A stretch of DNA of 27,848 nt from CAZRWH01 sp964603905 (GCA_964603905.1 CAZRWH010000016.1:1-27848); one strand, 5' to 3'. Shown: positions 6,726-13,825, counted from the stretch's first letter. Notes: generated by a model not told the origin, from the letters alone. Translations and numbers: made by a program.

Positions 6726-7199
6726 ATGAAAAAAATTCTCACTCTAATCGGATCGATATTGGTTTGCCAGCTTGCGGGCATTGTTGGTTCTTTTTTTACT
6801 GTGTCGTCTGTGAATAGTTGGTACCCCGAGCTTATCAAACCTGTTTTTAATCCGCCTTCATGGGTTTTTGGACCTGTTTGGATACTGCTTTACACTCTGA
6901 TGGGGATAGCCCTGTTTTTGGTTTTGTGGGATAGGCGTGCCATGGTGATTTTTGCGGTTCAATTGGTTCTGAACGCGCTTTGGTCGATCTTGTTTTTTGG
7001 TTTTCAAAATCCATTCCTTGCCCTTATCGACATCATTCTTCTCTTTGTTGCGATTTCTTGGACGATGATTGTTTTTGAAAAAATTGATAAACGCACTGTC
7101 TATCTTTTGGCGCCTTATTTAGCTTGGGTTGGATTTGCGACCGTTCTTAATTTTGAGATAGTTAGACTTAACTCGCTGTGGATAATAATCTTCTCCTGA
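6726..7199 (+). CDS. tspO: TspO/MBR family membrane protein
   Basis: A 157-residue integral membrane protein of the TspO/peripheral benzodiazepine receptor family, which binds porphyrins and other hydrophobic ligands and is linked to stress responses. Five hydrophobic helices are visible. Family signatures are present: WYPELIKPVFNPPSWVFGPV in the first loop, then QLVLNALWSILFFGFQNP, then PYLAWVGFATVLNFEI in the last helix. The ATG at 6726 gives the normal family start; an in-frame ATG at 6705 is possible but less likely. The 3' end overlaps the convergent small gene by 32 bp. A TATAAT at 6694-6699 is a likely -10 box. Its ligand here is unknown. Confidence 0.93.
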   Translation: MKKILTLIGSILVCQLAGIVGSFFTVSSVNSWYPELIKPVFNPPSWVFGPVWILLYTLMGIALFLVLWDRRAMVIFAVQLVLNALWSILFFGFQNPFLALIDIILLFVAISWTMIVFEKIDKRTVYLLAPYLAWVGFATVLNFEIVRLNSLWIIIFS

Positions 7200-7425
7200 T
7201 TTGACCTAACTCTATCACCTCTCTATGCGTAAGTCCGTCTATCAAGGCTCCATATAGTTTGCGGAGCTCCACCTTGTTCCAATGTTCAATTGCGCCTCCA
7301 TCTTGCTCAGCCTGGTGACATAATTCGCCAAGCTGTTCTAGGTTTTTTGCGGCCTTGAACCCCTCGCTGTCAACGGGACGCAATTGGTACATCCCTAGCA
7401 TTTTTGCTGTTGTGTATTTTTTCAT
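7168..7425 (-). CDS. Small hypothetical protein coupled to the PPC-domain gene
   Basis: An 85-residue soluble protein starting MKKYTTAKMLGM. Its ATG overlaps the TGA of the upstream PPC-domain gene (ATGA at 7422-7425), which points to translational coupling. A TTG at 7434 is an alternative start. The C-terminus GLTHREVIELGQIRRRLLS resembles that of the small gene at 20253 (GWTHANVVELIGLITTGLLS), so the two may be distant relatives. The 3' end overlaps tspO by 32 bp in the convergent direction. No known family is recognised. Confidence 0.7.
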   Translation of the reverse strand: MKKYTTAKMLGMYQLRPVDSEGFKAAKNLEQLGELCHQAEQDGGAIEHWNKVELRKLYGALIDGLTHREVIELGQIRRRLLSTAS

Positions 7426-7820
7426 AGCTCCCAATGTTGGTTACGATTTATTTCCCCCTCAATTATGTTAAGTATGATTTCACAGGTCACTGAAATTCGT
7501 GCCTCGAGCAAATGCCCTGAAAATGCGTTGCAGTCCTCGTCCCCGATTACAATGTGGACGTGAGGAAATGGCTTGCCGTCTTTGGCAGAGATATTCCCGG
7601 CTAATGACGCGATCTCCAATCCACCTGTAAAAGTTCTTGAAGCGTATGTGCCGGTTTTTGGATCTACCGATCCTATTTCGACGTGATTTGCCGCGCCTAT
7701 ACCTGTTAATGAACCGGCTTTTATACCTTCCTTGGCGCAAATTTCTTTCAAGGATCCAATTATTTCGTCTCCTGGGTCGAGGCGAATTAGTAAAGAATTT
7801 TCTTTTCTTTGGGTTTTCAT
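7422..7820 (-). CDS. PPC/DUF296 domain protein
   Basis: A 132-residue single-domain protein of the PPC (DUF296) family. In plants these domains belong to AT-hook DNA-binding proteins; the bacterial stand-alone forms are small trimeric proteins of poorly known role. Visible signatures are RLDPGDEIIGSLKEIC, the GIGAANHVEIG turn, the central EIASLAGNIS, then PFPHVHIVIGD (H87, H89) and SGHLLEARI (H103), where the histidines may bind a metal. The length fits a lone domain. It is first in a two-gene unit with the small gene at 7168 and is divergent from pabA across 53 bp containing a symmetric -10 box. Confidence 0.88.
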   Translation of the reverse strand: MKTQRKENSLLIRLDPGDEIIGSLKEICAKEGIKAGSLTGIGAANHVEIGSVDPKTGTYASRTFTGGLEIASLAGNISAKDGKPFPHVHIVIGDEDCNAFSGHLLEARISVTCEIILNIIEGEINRNQHWEL

Positions 7821-7850
7821 AATTTGTTTTAAAGCTTTTTTGCTGTTTTT

Positions 7851-7860
7851 ATTATATAAT
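7851..7860. promoter_or_regulatory. Symmetric -10 element between pabA and the PPC gene
   Basis: ATTATATAAT is a perfect palindrome, so it presents TATAAT to both strands. Rightward it would start pabA transcripts about 7 bases before the ATG at 7874. Leftward it would start transcripts about 23 bases before the ATG at 7820. The -35 regions are weak on both sides. Confidence 0.45.
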
Positions 7861-7873
7861 CCCTCACCGGTTT

Positions 7874-8428
7874 ATGAAAATTTTACTTATCGACAATTAC
7901 GACTCGTTCACTTTTAATCTCTATCAACAGATTGAGAGGCTTGGTGCAAACGTTACGGTCAAAAAACACGACAACGTTGGCGATGTAAATCCTTACGACG
8001 CGATCGTTATCTCTCCAGGTCCAAAAACACCTACAGAAGCTGGTGATTCGTGCCAAGTAATCCGAGAATTTTATGACAAGAAACCGATCCTTGGAGTATG
8101 CCTCGGGCATCAATGTATTGGCGAAGTTTTCGGCTCAAAAACTGTTCGTGCACCTCAAGTTATGCACGGAAAAACGAGCGACCTTCAACATGACGAAAAG
8201 GGTATTTTTGCAGGGGTAACTCATCCTTTCAAAGTTGCTCGATACCATTCCCTTGTTGTCGACGAAGTACCGAAAGATTTTCAACTCACAGCTTGGACAG
8301 AAGACAATATAATTATGGGCATGCAGCACCGGGAATATCCTGTTTTTGGTGTGCAATTTCATCCTGAGTCGTTCCTGACTTATGAAGGCGATAAGCTTAT
8401 TACAAATTTTTTGAATGGAAATTATTGA
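7874..8428 (+). CDS. pabA: Aminodeoxychorismate synthase glutamine amidotransferase subunit
   Basis: A 184-residue class I glutamine amidotransferase that releases ammonia from glutamine for the PabB subunit. The opening ILLIDNYDSFTFNLYQ and ISPGPKTP are typical of PabA/TrpG. The catalytic triad is Cys76 in GVCLGHQ with His163 and Glu165 in VQFHPES. The length is standard (about 187). PabA and TrpG cannot be separated by sequence alone; PabA is preferred because the next genes look like pabB and pabC and there are no other trp genes. The stop overlaps the start of pabB by 14 bp. The ATG lies only about 14 bases after the -10 box, so the leader is very short. Confidence 0.92.
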   Translation: MKILLIDNYDSFTFNLYQQIERLGANVTVKKHDNVGDVNPYDAIVISPGPKTPTEAGDSCQVIREFYDKKPILGVCLGHQCIGEVFGSKTVRAPQVMHGKTSDLQHDEKGIFAGVTHPFKVARYHSLVVDEVPKDFQLTAWTEDNIIMGMQHREYPVFGVQFHPESFLTYEGDKLITNFLNGNY

Positions 8429-9557
8429 AATCGACATCCCCGGCTTTGATCCTCTTGAATTCTTTTTGAAAACATCCGAGAAAGCGACTTTTTTTCGAAC
8501 AGAAAACTGGTTTACAATTGCTTGGAATCCTTCCAGCAATCTTGATCGTCCTCATCGAGAACACCAAGCTCTTCCTTTTTGCGGAGGTATCATTGGATAT
8601 ATGTCTTATGATGGAGTTATGCACGCTAACTCGTATGACGATTTCTTGTGTTTTGACTCTGAAAGCAAACGCCTATTTACAAGTGTTCCAGATCAAGTTC
8701 GTGAAATTTGGGATTGCAAACTTGGAAAAAGGCAGCAAGATTTTGGATTAAATTTCAAACCACAAATGTCGGAGGATGATTACAATTCTGCTTTTGACCG
8801 GATCAAAGAATATATCTTGGCAGGTGACATTTATCAGGTTAATTTGACCTACCCGCTTGATGCAGATTTTGATGGAGATCATCGAGATCTTTTTGCAAAA
8901 ATTTGCGAAGTTAACCCGGCTCCGTTTAGTGCTTACCTGGAATTTGATGACCATAAAATCTTGAGCGCTTCCCCAGAAAGATTTTTAAAACTTGAAAACG
9001 GCCTAATACAAACATGCCCTGTCAAAGGCACAAAACCTCGAGGCCAGACTCCAGAAGAAGATGAAAAACTGAAGCAAGAACTGATAAATAGCGACAAAGA
9101 AACGGCTGAACTGAATATGATTACCGATCTTTTGCGTAACGATATCGGACAAGTATCAGAAATAGGGACGGTTCGTGTTGTTAGGCATCGTGCGATTCAG
9201 CAATGTCCAACGGTTTGGCATACTTATTCTTTGATTGAAGGGGTTTTGAGATCGGATTTAAACGCGATGGATCTTCTGAAATCGTGTATGCCTGGCGGTT
9301 CAATAACGGGTTGTCCTAAGAAACGAGCGATGGAAATAATTGATGAGCTAGAGCCTTCTCCGCGTGGAGCTTATACAGGCTCAGTTTTTTATATAAGTGA
9401 CTGTGGAAATATGGATTCGAGCATAATTATTCGCACAATTGTTGCACGCGACGGAAAACTGCGATTGAATGTTGGTGGAGGGATTGTTGCAGATTCAAAA
9501 AATGATTCCGAGTATCAAGAAACACTCGATAAAGCTAAATCTTTTTTAAATTTATGA
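8415..9557 (+). CDS. pabB: Aminodeoxychorismate synthase component I
   Basis: 380 residues of the chorismate-utilising enzyme family. PabB converts chorismate plus ammonia from PabA to 4-amino-4-deoxychorismate. Visible in order: IKEYILAGDIYQVNLTYPL, ASPERFL, CPVKGTKPRG (K204), MITDLLRNDIG, PGGSITGCPKKRAMEII, GAYTGSVFYIS. The lysine in PVKGT is the PabB mark; anthranilate synthase TrpE has alanine there (PIAGT). The protein is shorter than E. coli PabB (about 450) because the N-terminal part is reduced. It overlaps pabA by 14 bp and pabC by 4 bp (ATGA), so the three genes are translationally coupled. Confidence 0.92.
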   Translation: MEIIEIDIPGFDPLEFFLKTSEKATFFRTENWFTIAWNPSSNLDRPHREHQALPFCGGIIGYMSYDGVMHANSYDDFLCFDSESKRLFTSVPDQVREIWDCKLGKRQQDFGLNFKPQMSEDDYNSAFDRIKEYILAGDIYQVNLTYPLDADFDGDHRDLFAKICEVNPAPFSAYLEFDDHKILSASPERFLKLENGLIQTCPVKGTKPRGQTPEEDEKLKQELINSDKETAELNMITDLLRNDIGQVSEIGTVRVVRHRAIQQCPTVWHTYSLIEGVLRSDLNAMDLLKSCMPGGSITGCPKKRAMEIIDELEPSPRGAYTGSVFYISDCGNMDSSIIIRTIVARDGKLRLNVGGGIVADSKNDSEYQETLDKAKSFLNL

Positions 9558-10249
9558 AGCCTTTTAGACCGCAGTTCGGCGTTTTCGAAACTATGCGCAA
9601 TTACAGCGGTGAGATTTTCAAACTTGATGAACATTTAGAACGACTCAAAAAATCTGCAGATATAATTGATATGGAATTGCCAAAGTCTCTTGATGAAATT
9701 CGTGATGATTTGATGTCGTTGAGTTTCGATTGCCCAACAAAAATCCGACTGGTCGCAACTCCTGATGAAGTTGTTATCGAGACATATCCAATCGAAATCG
9801 ATCCTTCTATTTACGATGGAGTTTCTGCAATCTGTATTTCGACTGAAAGGCTTAATCCTGAAGCAAAATCTTTTCCTTATGACGTCTCTCTTGAGGCACA
9901 TGCTGAGGCTGAAAAACTTGGTCATTACGAAGCATTTCTTGTTGATAATAATGGATTCGTCCGAGAGGGAGCTTATTCGAATATTTTTTGGGTAAAAGAT
10001 GGCAAGGTTTTTACCGCTGGCGAAGGGGTTCTTCACGGCATTACTCGCCAAGTTGTCATAGACTCTACTTCTGTTAATTTCGCGGATATCACCCCTGAAC
10101 AACTCAAAAATTCTGATGAGGTTTTTATCACAAAAACGTCGACTGGGATTGTGCCTGTAATTAGCGTTGATGGAGTCGAAATTGGCACCGGCAAGCCAGG
10201 AACTGCAACCCAAAAACTTGCGAAACTTTTTCCACCTGCATATACTTAA
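9554..10249 (+). CDS. pabC: Aminodeoxychorismate lyase, class IV aminotransferase fold
   Basis: 231 residues of the fold-type IV PLP enzymes. PabC splits aminodeoxychorismate into 4-aminobenzoate and pyruvate. The N-terminal FGVFETMRNYSGEIFKLDEH is typical. The likely PLP lysine is K105 in AKSFPYD. Further marks are EAFLVDNNGFVREGAYSNIF and VLHGITRQVV, then EVFITKTSTGIVPV. It is slightly short for the family (about 260-270). Branched-chain or D-amino acid aminotransferase is an alternative from sequence, but overlap with pabB by ATGA argues for PabC. A terminator-like hairpin follows at 10257. Confidence 0.88.
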   Translation: MKPFRPQFGVFETMRNYSGEIFKLDEHLERLKKSADIIDMELPKSLDEIRDDLMSLSFDCPTKIRLVATPDEVVIETYPIEIDPSIYDGVSAICISTERLNPEAKSFPYDVSLEAHAEAEKLGHYEAFLVDNNGFVREGAYSNIFWVKDGKVFTAGEGVLHGITRQVVIDSTSVNFADITPEQLKNSDEVFITKTSTGIVPVISVDGVEIGTGKPGTATQKLAKLFPPAYT

Positions 10250-10256
10250 CTCGACC

Positions 10257-10283
10257 ATTGAGCCACTCACTCAATTGTTTTTT
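10257..10283 (+). terminator. Intrinsic terminator after the pab operon
   Basis: ATTGAG (10257-10262), a 7-base loop, CTCAAT (10270-10275), then TGTTTTTT. The stem is only 6 bp, but the position right after pabC and the T-tract make it a reasonable rho-independent terminator. Confidence 0.5.
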
Positions 10284-10296
10284 AATTCAATACCCC

Positions 10297-10725
10297 ATGG
10301 CTGACGCTGCATCTCCTAGACCTGAATCGAAACAGACAGAATCTCCTGAGCTAAAACCGGATCGAGTAACTCCTGCACTAAACCAGGTCGTTGATATTTT
10401 TGCAGAGGTAGCATCTGATCTCGACAGAGGTTTGTCTCGCAGAAATGGATTTTCTGAGGATGAATGTCGTAAGTTAGGGCATCTTTGCATGGGGATAACT
10501 AATCTTGCATTTGATTTAGATGGAAATGAGCTTTATCGCTTCCTTAATGGGCTTGAAAACATGTTTATTGGCCGAATGTCATCGTTTGAAAACACTTTGA
10601 GGTTGGTTAGCCATGTTGAAAGACATATTGCATGCTTTAACAGAATAGAAAGGGACGAAGCATTGATTGCTCTGAAAACCGCAAAATCTACTAAGACAAA
10701 AGTAGAACAAGCTTTAGCGTCATAG
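10297..10725 (+). CDS. Hypothetical protein, 142 residues
   Basis: It starts at the ATG at 10297 (MADAASPRPESKQTES); an upstream in-frame TTG lies inside the terminator region and is unlikely. The first 30 residues are disordered-looking (Pro, Ser, Glu rich). The rest is helical and charged, ending in KTAKSTKTKVEQAL. There is no signal, membrane segment or known motif. It stands between the pab operon and tRNA-Ser(GCU), on the same strand as both. Confidence 0.7.
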   Translation: MADAASPRPESKQTESPELKPDRVTPALNQVVDIFAEVASDLDRGLSRRNGFSEDECRKLGHLCMGITNLAFDLDGNELYRFLNGLENMFIGRMSSFENTLRLVSHVERHIACFNRIERDEALIALKTAKSTKTKVEQALAS

Positions 10726-10788
10726 TTTCCTCTTGTAAAAAAACCGGATTCAATGTAAAAGTTGTATGCTGATTTTTGACAATATTAC

Positions 10789-10881
10789 GGAGAGGTACCC
10801 AAGTGGCTGAAGGGGCGGGTTTGCTAAACCTGTAGGGTGACTTTTGTTGCCGCGGGGGTTCGAATCCCCCCCTCTCCGCCA
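10789..10881 (+). tRNA. tRNA-Ser, anticodon GCU
   Basis: The acceptor stem GGAGAGG pairs with CCTCTCC, then G and an encoded CCA. The anticodon loop is TTGCTAA (anticodon GCT), with a long class II variable arm and T arm GGGGGTTCGAATCCCCC. It reads AGU and AGC. The five bases before both serine tRNAs in this window are ATTAC. The last 18 bases (10864-10881) are repeated at 11038-11055. Confidence 0.97.
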
Positions 10882-11055
10882 GGAGAACCTACATGACCCT
10901 CGTGGTCATGAAGGGTCTTCTGACAGGGATGCGGACCCAAAGGGTTCGCTGCGACGAGGATAGTGAGCGTAATAACAATACGCAGTTTTGTTATTACCGA
11001 ACGACACAGGAGCGTGCATTGCCGTAGGCGATGCCCCATCCCCCCCTCTCCGCCA
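10882..11055 (+). mobile_element. tRNA-tail repeat element 2, next to tRNA-Ser(GCU)
   Basis: It starts after the tRNA CCA and ends with an exact 18-base copy of this tRNA's own 3' end (ATCCCCCCCTCTCCGCCA, 11038-11055). Parts in order: hairpin CATGACC-CTCG-GGTCATG; GGACCC-AAA-GGGTTC; the 26-base shared block at 10942-10967; hairpin GTAATAACAA..TTGTTATTAC; shared ATTACCGAACG; hairpin GCATTGCC-GTA-GGCGATGC. The stems differ in sequence from element 1 but still pair, which argues that the fold is selected. The tail copy matches tRNA-Ser(GCU), not tRNA-Ser(UGA), so each element carries the end of its own host tRNA. Confidence 0.6.
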
Positions 11056-11075
11056 GTGTAGTAGCGAGCGAGACA

Positions 11076-12614
11076 TTATCCTTCCCCTTCTCCGAACCAT
11101 TTCGTAATCGTATCAATCGAATCAGGAAATCTTTTGATACCGGTTTCATATGCTTGCTTTTTTTCTTCCGGAGTCAAATCAAACTCTTCATAATAGGTTT
11201 TGTATACTTGAAACATTATCGGCACCTCTAATGGCCGACTGATGTACTTTGTGAATTCCAGCTTTAGCTTGTCCTTGTTTCCAACCTCAAGGAGTTTATC
11301 CAAAATAGACCTCAATTCCTCAGCTTCTATTTGATCAGAATAGGTCGAGAGCGCATCTATAGCTTCGTCTGCTGCGTTCCCTCCATTTTCATGCACATGG
11401 CGTACGATAGTGATATAGCAACTCATATGGGTCGTATGTTTTTTTATTGCCGCTAAACTGTGTTCAAACTGTTTATTCCTACAAAAATCTGAAAAATCGG
11501 CATCCTTGTTGGTAGCTGCCAAGTAGTTGTACATGCTTTTCATCCTTTCGTGGAAGTCAACTGTGCCTTCCGGTGCTTCCTCGTATAAAGCATTTACCAT
11601 TTCGATATCATGCCTTTCTAAGGCTTCTCTAACTTCGCTTTCGAAAATTAGCTGACCATTTATTAATGATTCGATTGGCACTTCTTTCCTAAGCTTACTC
11701 TCATCAGTTGTTTCACTATTAGAAGGCCTGATTACAACAACACTATCTTCTACCTGGTATGCTTTTCTTACATTCCCAAATTCAGGATATCTTCCCCTGT
11801 ACTTACCCATCAATGAATTTATGGCGTCTCTTACATCTTCAAAACCCCTTTCTGCTTTTTTATCCCCCCTGTCACTTCTGTATCTTTGCCCATTTTTATC
11901 CAAACCAAAAGTGCCTATACTGTAAGCGTCATACCTTCCGTCAGATCTTTCCTCTACCCATATACAAACTGCATGTGATGGAGGATTTATTACAATCGTA
12001 TGGGCATTTTTGCCTTGTCTTCTCAGAATTTCTCGTGCTAAAAATGCGAAATCATCACAGTCGCCCAGCATCTTACCATTTTCTATCCGGCTTATCGTTT
12101 CTTGCCAAGGTTGCCAATGTTCTCCTATTTCACTCTCTCTATCGTATGTATATCGCATAAATTGCTGCAAAAAATCGTGAACTTTTTGCGGAGTATCAAG
12201 CTTTGCAACCAACATGTCCATGTATTCGTCAGCAGTCATTTCAGGGTTTTGTTCTTTTGCCTTATCAAAGGTTTCCACATCTAAAACAATTTTGTCATAG
12301 AGAAATGGCAAGTCCTCATCCGACATACCTATCAAGTCCTGGAATTCCTCAAAATTATTTATGCCGTTGGCTTTTAACCTCATATTCAACCCCGGCAAAA
12401 AGAATATTGCTGACAATTCTCCCCTTGTAATTGCGAGGTCACCTGAATAGAAATCCAAAGCTTTCTGTATATGACCTTGCATCCTCTCTAGTTTGTTCGA
12501 TTTCTTTTCATCTATCGCCTCTAGCTCGGAAATTCGCATATCCAATTCATCTCCGATTTGCTCCATGAAATCTTGTCTTTCTCTTTGAGATTCAGGTTGT
12601 TGTTTTAGCCCCAT
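11076..12614 (-). CDS. Transglutaminase-like cysteine protein with helical repeats
   Basis: 512 residues, soluble, no signal peptide. The N-terminal 150 residues are helical, with an acidic start. The middle carries a transglutaminase/papain-like core: GDCDDFAFLAREILRRQG with Cys186, SHAVCIWVEE with His214, and YDAYS with Asp229, in the order and spacing of the Cys-His-Asp triad. The C-terminal half (about 320-512) is helical with TPR-like character and may bind a partner. Proteins with this core act as proteases, peptide-cleaving enzymes or crosslinkers; the substrate here is unknown. Its ATG directly follows the TAA of the small upstream coiled-coil gene, with no spacing, so the two are co-translated. 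The strong promoter at 12812-12840 probably serves both. Confidence 0.85.
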   Translation of the reverse strand: MGLKQQPESQRERQDFMEQIGDELDMRISELEAIDEKKSNKLERMQGHIQKALDFYSGDLAITRGELSAIFFLPGLNMRLKANGINNFEEFQDLIGMSDEDLPFLYDKIVLDVETFDKAKEQNPEMTADEYMDMLVAKLDTPQKVHDFLQQFMRYTYDRESEIGEHWQPWQETISRIENGKMLGDCDDFAFLAREILRRQGKNAHTIVINPPSHAVCIWVEERSDGRYDAYSIGTFGLDKNGQRYRSDRGDKKAERGFEDVRDAINSLMGKYRGRYPEFGNVRKAYQVEDSVVVIRPSNSETTDESKLRKEVPIESLINGQLIFESEVREALERHDIEMVNALYEEAPEGTVDFHERMKSMYNYLAATNKDADFSDFCRNKQFEHSLAAIKKHTTHMSCYITIVRHVHENGGNAADEAIDALSTYSDQIEAEELRSILDKLLEVGNKDKLKLEFTKYISRPLEVPIMFQVYKTYYEEFDLTPEEKKQAYETGIKRFPDSIDTITKWFGEGEG

Positions 12615-12788
12615 TTAGATTGCGTCAATTTGTTTTTCCAAATCTTCCAGCTCTTCCTGTTCATCCTGCTGGTGTTTTGCTTCGTTTAATTTTCTTAACT
12701 GGATAAGCATAAAATTAAGAAGAGAAATTTTTTTGTCTTTTCCTTCGATTGAATTTTCTAAGTGCTTAATTTTTTCTTGTTTTGTCAT
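12615..12788 (-). CDS. Small coiled-coil protein upstream of the transglutaminase-like gene
   Basis: A 57-residue frame, MTKQEKIKHLENSIEGKD and onward, ending EDLEKQIDAI. Hydrophobic residues recur with heptad-like spacing, so a short coiled coil is likely. Its TAA is directly followed by the ATG of the next gene. Its own ATG overlaps the TGA of an upstream coding-like frame (ATGA at 12785-12788). An extended -10 promoter lies about 24 bases upstream. Function unknown; a partner or regulator of the downstream enzyme is a guess. Confidence 0.6.
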   Translation of the reverse strand: MTKQEKIKHLENSIEGKDKKISLLNFMLIQLRKLNEAKHQQDEQEELEDLEKQIDAI

Positions 12789-12916
12789 TTTTGAAGGTAC
12801 TTTATCTGCTTATTATACCATTTTTCACGTCTACCTTCAATCTGCCGGGTCTCTTCAATCGCTTCAATAATGCGTAGCAAAGCGTCATCCCCCGTCCATC
12901 TACCCCTCCTCCACAA
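12785..12916 (-). pseudogene. Coding-like frame without an ATG, possibly the frameshifted end of the gene at 12900
   Basis: A frame ending at 12785 encodes DDALLRIIEAIEETRQ and then GRREKWYNKQIKYLQK. It looks like real protein, and its TGA overlaps the ATG of the next gene (ATGA). It has no ATG or GTG start; only a TTG at 12916 is available. The gene at 12900 stops at TAG just upstream, in the frame one base away, at a G-rich stretch (GGAGGAGGGGTAG). A single-base indel, real or from sequencing, or a programmed frameshift would join them into one protein of about 125 residues. Two even smaller ATG frames in the same stretch look less protein-like. Confidence 0.4.
12812..12840 (-). promoter_or_regulatory. 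Strong extended -10 promoter of the coiled-coil/transglutaminase operon
   Basis: On the minus strand, TTGAAG (12840 to 12835), 17 bp, then TATAAT (12817 to 12812) preceded by TGG, giving an extended -10. It is one of the best promoter matches in the window. Confidence 0.6.
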
Positions 12917-13157
12917 GCCTCACAGTACTCCACAACCAATCTAGTGCATCATCTGCTCGATAAGGACTTCTTGGTGCTCTCGTTCGTTTGACGTGTTCTA
13001 TCGCGGCTGCAGCTTGTTGCCCAGCAGAGGTATCTTCCATTATAGCTACATGCTCAGGTGCAATAGGCGGTTGCCAAGAAAAACATCCACCAGCCATTTC
13101 CATAACTCGATCACAAGCAAGAGCTGTCGGAGAAATACGCCTTTCTAATGGTCTCAT
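12900..13157 (-). CDS. Small hypothetical protein, possibly truncated by frameshift
   Basis: 85 residues from the ATG at 13157 (MRPLERRISPTALACDR). The frame is open further upstream, with another ATG at 13211 and a far start at 13361, but a TTGACA box at about 13224 and the opposing genes make the shorter form likelier. It is soluble, with PIAPEHVAIMEDTSAGQQAA in the middle and DDALDWLWSTVRLVEEG at the end. The end resembles the DDALLRIIEAIEE of the following frame. No family is recognised. See the frame at 12785-12916 for a possible continuation. Confidence 0.55.
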   Translation of the reverse strand: MRPLERRISPTALACDRVMEMAGGCFSWQPPIAPEHVAIMEDTSAGQQAAAAIEHVKRTRAPRSPYRADDALDWLWSTVRLVEEG

Positions 13158-13209
13158 TTTGAATTCGTTATTATGATTGATCCCCCTCGATTTGAGACTA
13201 CTACTGTTC

Positions 13210-13299
13210 ATGAAAAGTGTCAAAAGTCTATACGCCCTGCTTGACTGGCTGGCAGTTGGCTTGATATTTATAGGGATAGCACTCTTAACTCGCAAATAA
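13210..13299 (+). CDS. Tiny single-pass membrane peptide
   Basis: A 29-residue frame, MKSVKSLYALLDWLAVGL and onward, ending LLTRK. It is one hydrophobic helix flanked by lysines and arginine. It stops one base before the ATG of the next gene, as in an operon. A possible promoter is TGGTCT (13149-13154), 17 bp, TATGAT (13172-13177). There is no clear Shine-Dalgarno, and the frame lies opposite the possible N-terminal extension of the minus-strand gene, so it remains tentative. It could be a small membrane regulator or a toxin-like peptide. Confidence 0.4.
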   Translation: MKSVKSLYALLDWLAVGLIFIGIALLTRK

Positions 13300-13300
13300 T

Positions 13301-13825
13301 ATGAACCAACTGCAAATACCGGACAGACTGAGACATACTGATAAATCTGCCATCCGCACACTGGAAGGCGCTAGAGTTGAAGGCGGAAATAATTCAGCCG
13401 TCGATTTTCTTCAAAAGTTAATCAAAGAAGATGGTCACATTGACTTAGATGTACTTCGATCGATGCCAACGGTAACACGTAGCGAGGTTATAGATTTAAT
13501 AAACGAAATACTTGACCAGTTAGACACGATGGTTGATCGCCAATCGGTGCATCCTCTGCGAACAAAAATATTTCGAACTTGGGTAAATGTTCGAGGACTT
13601 ACAAAAATGGCACTTTTGGGGCTTTTTCTTGATGATCTTGAGGCCGAAGAGTTTCGCACAAATGCCTATATGGTAATGAGCAATCTTTTTGGCAACTTAA
13701 GACATGCAAGGGACTATATTGCGAATTTCCCGCCTCCGCAACCTGTTAGTCGTCATCTACCTAGTTTCCATACAGATGGCTATGAGTTTGTCCCTGTTAA
13801 ATCAGGCCCTATCTCAACAATGTAA
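13301..13825 (+). CDS. Hypothetical protein, 174 residues
   Basis: It starts MNQLQIPDRLRHTDKSAIRT at the ATG at 13301. It is soluble and helical, with a middle section LFLDDLEAEEFRTNAYMVMS and a proline-rich, probably flexible C-terminus (FPPPQPVSRHLPSFHTDG). No catalytic motif or known family is visible. It sits one base after the tiny membrane ORF and is followed by a short region with a promoter for the next gene. Confidence 0.75.
   Translation: MNQLQIPDRLRHTDKSAIRTLEGARVEGGNNSAVDFLQKLIKEDGHIDLDVLRSMPTVTRSEVIDLINEILDQLDTMVDRQSVHPLRTKIFRTWVNVRGLTKMALLGLFLDDLEAEEFRTNAYMVMSNLFGNLRHARDYIANFPPPQPVSRHLPSFHTDGYEFVPVKSGPISTM

Noticed and set aside
8415..9557. Anthranilate synthase component I (trpE)
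   Set aside because: Lysine in PVKGT and the adjacent pabC-like gene favour aminodeoxychorismate synthase.
9635..10270. Long minus-strand frame (211 residues) opposite pabC
   Set aside because: It is a shadow of a well-supported gene and has no recognisable domain.
10824..11100. Minus-strand frames over tRNA-Ser(GCU) and element 2
   Set aside because: Same reason. The similar peptides from the two loci reflect the shared DNA element, not protein conservation.
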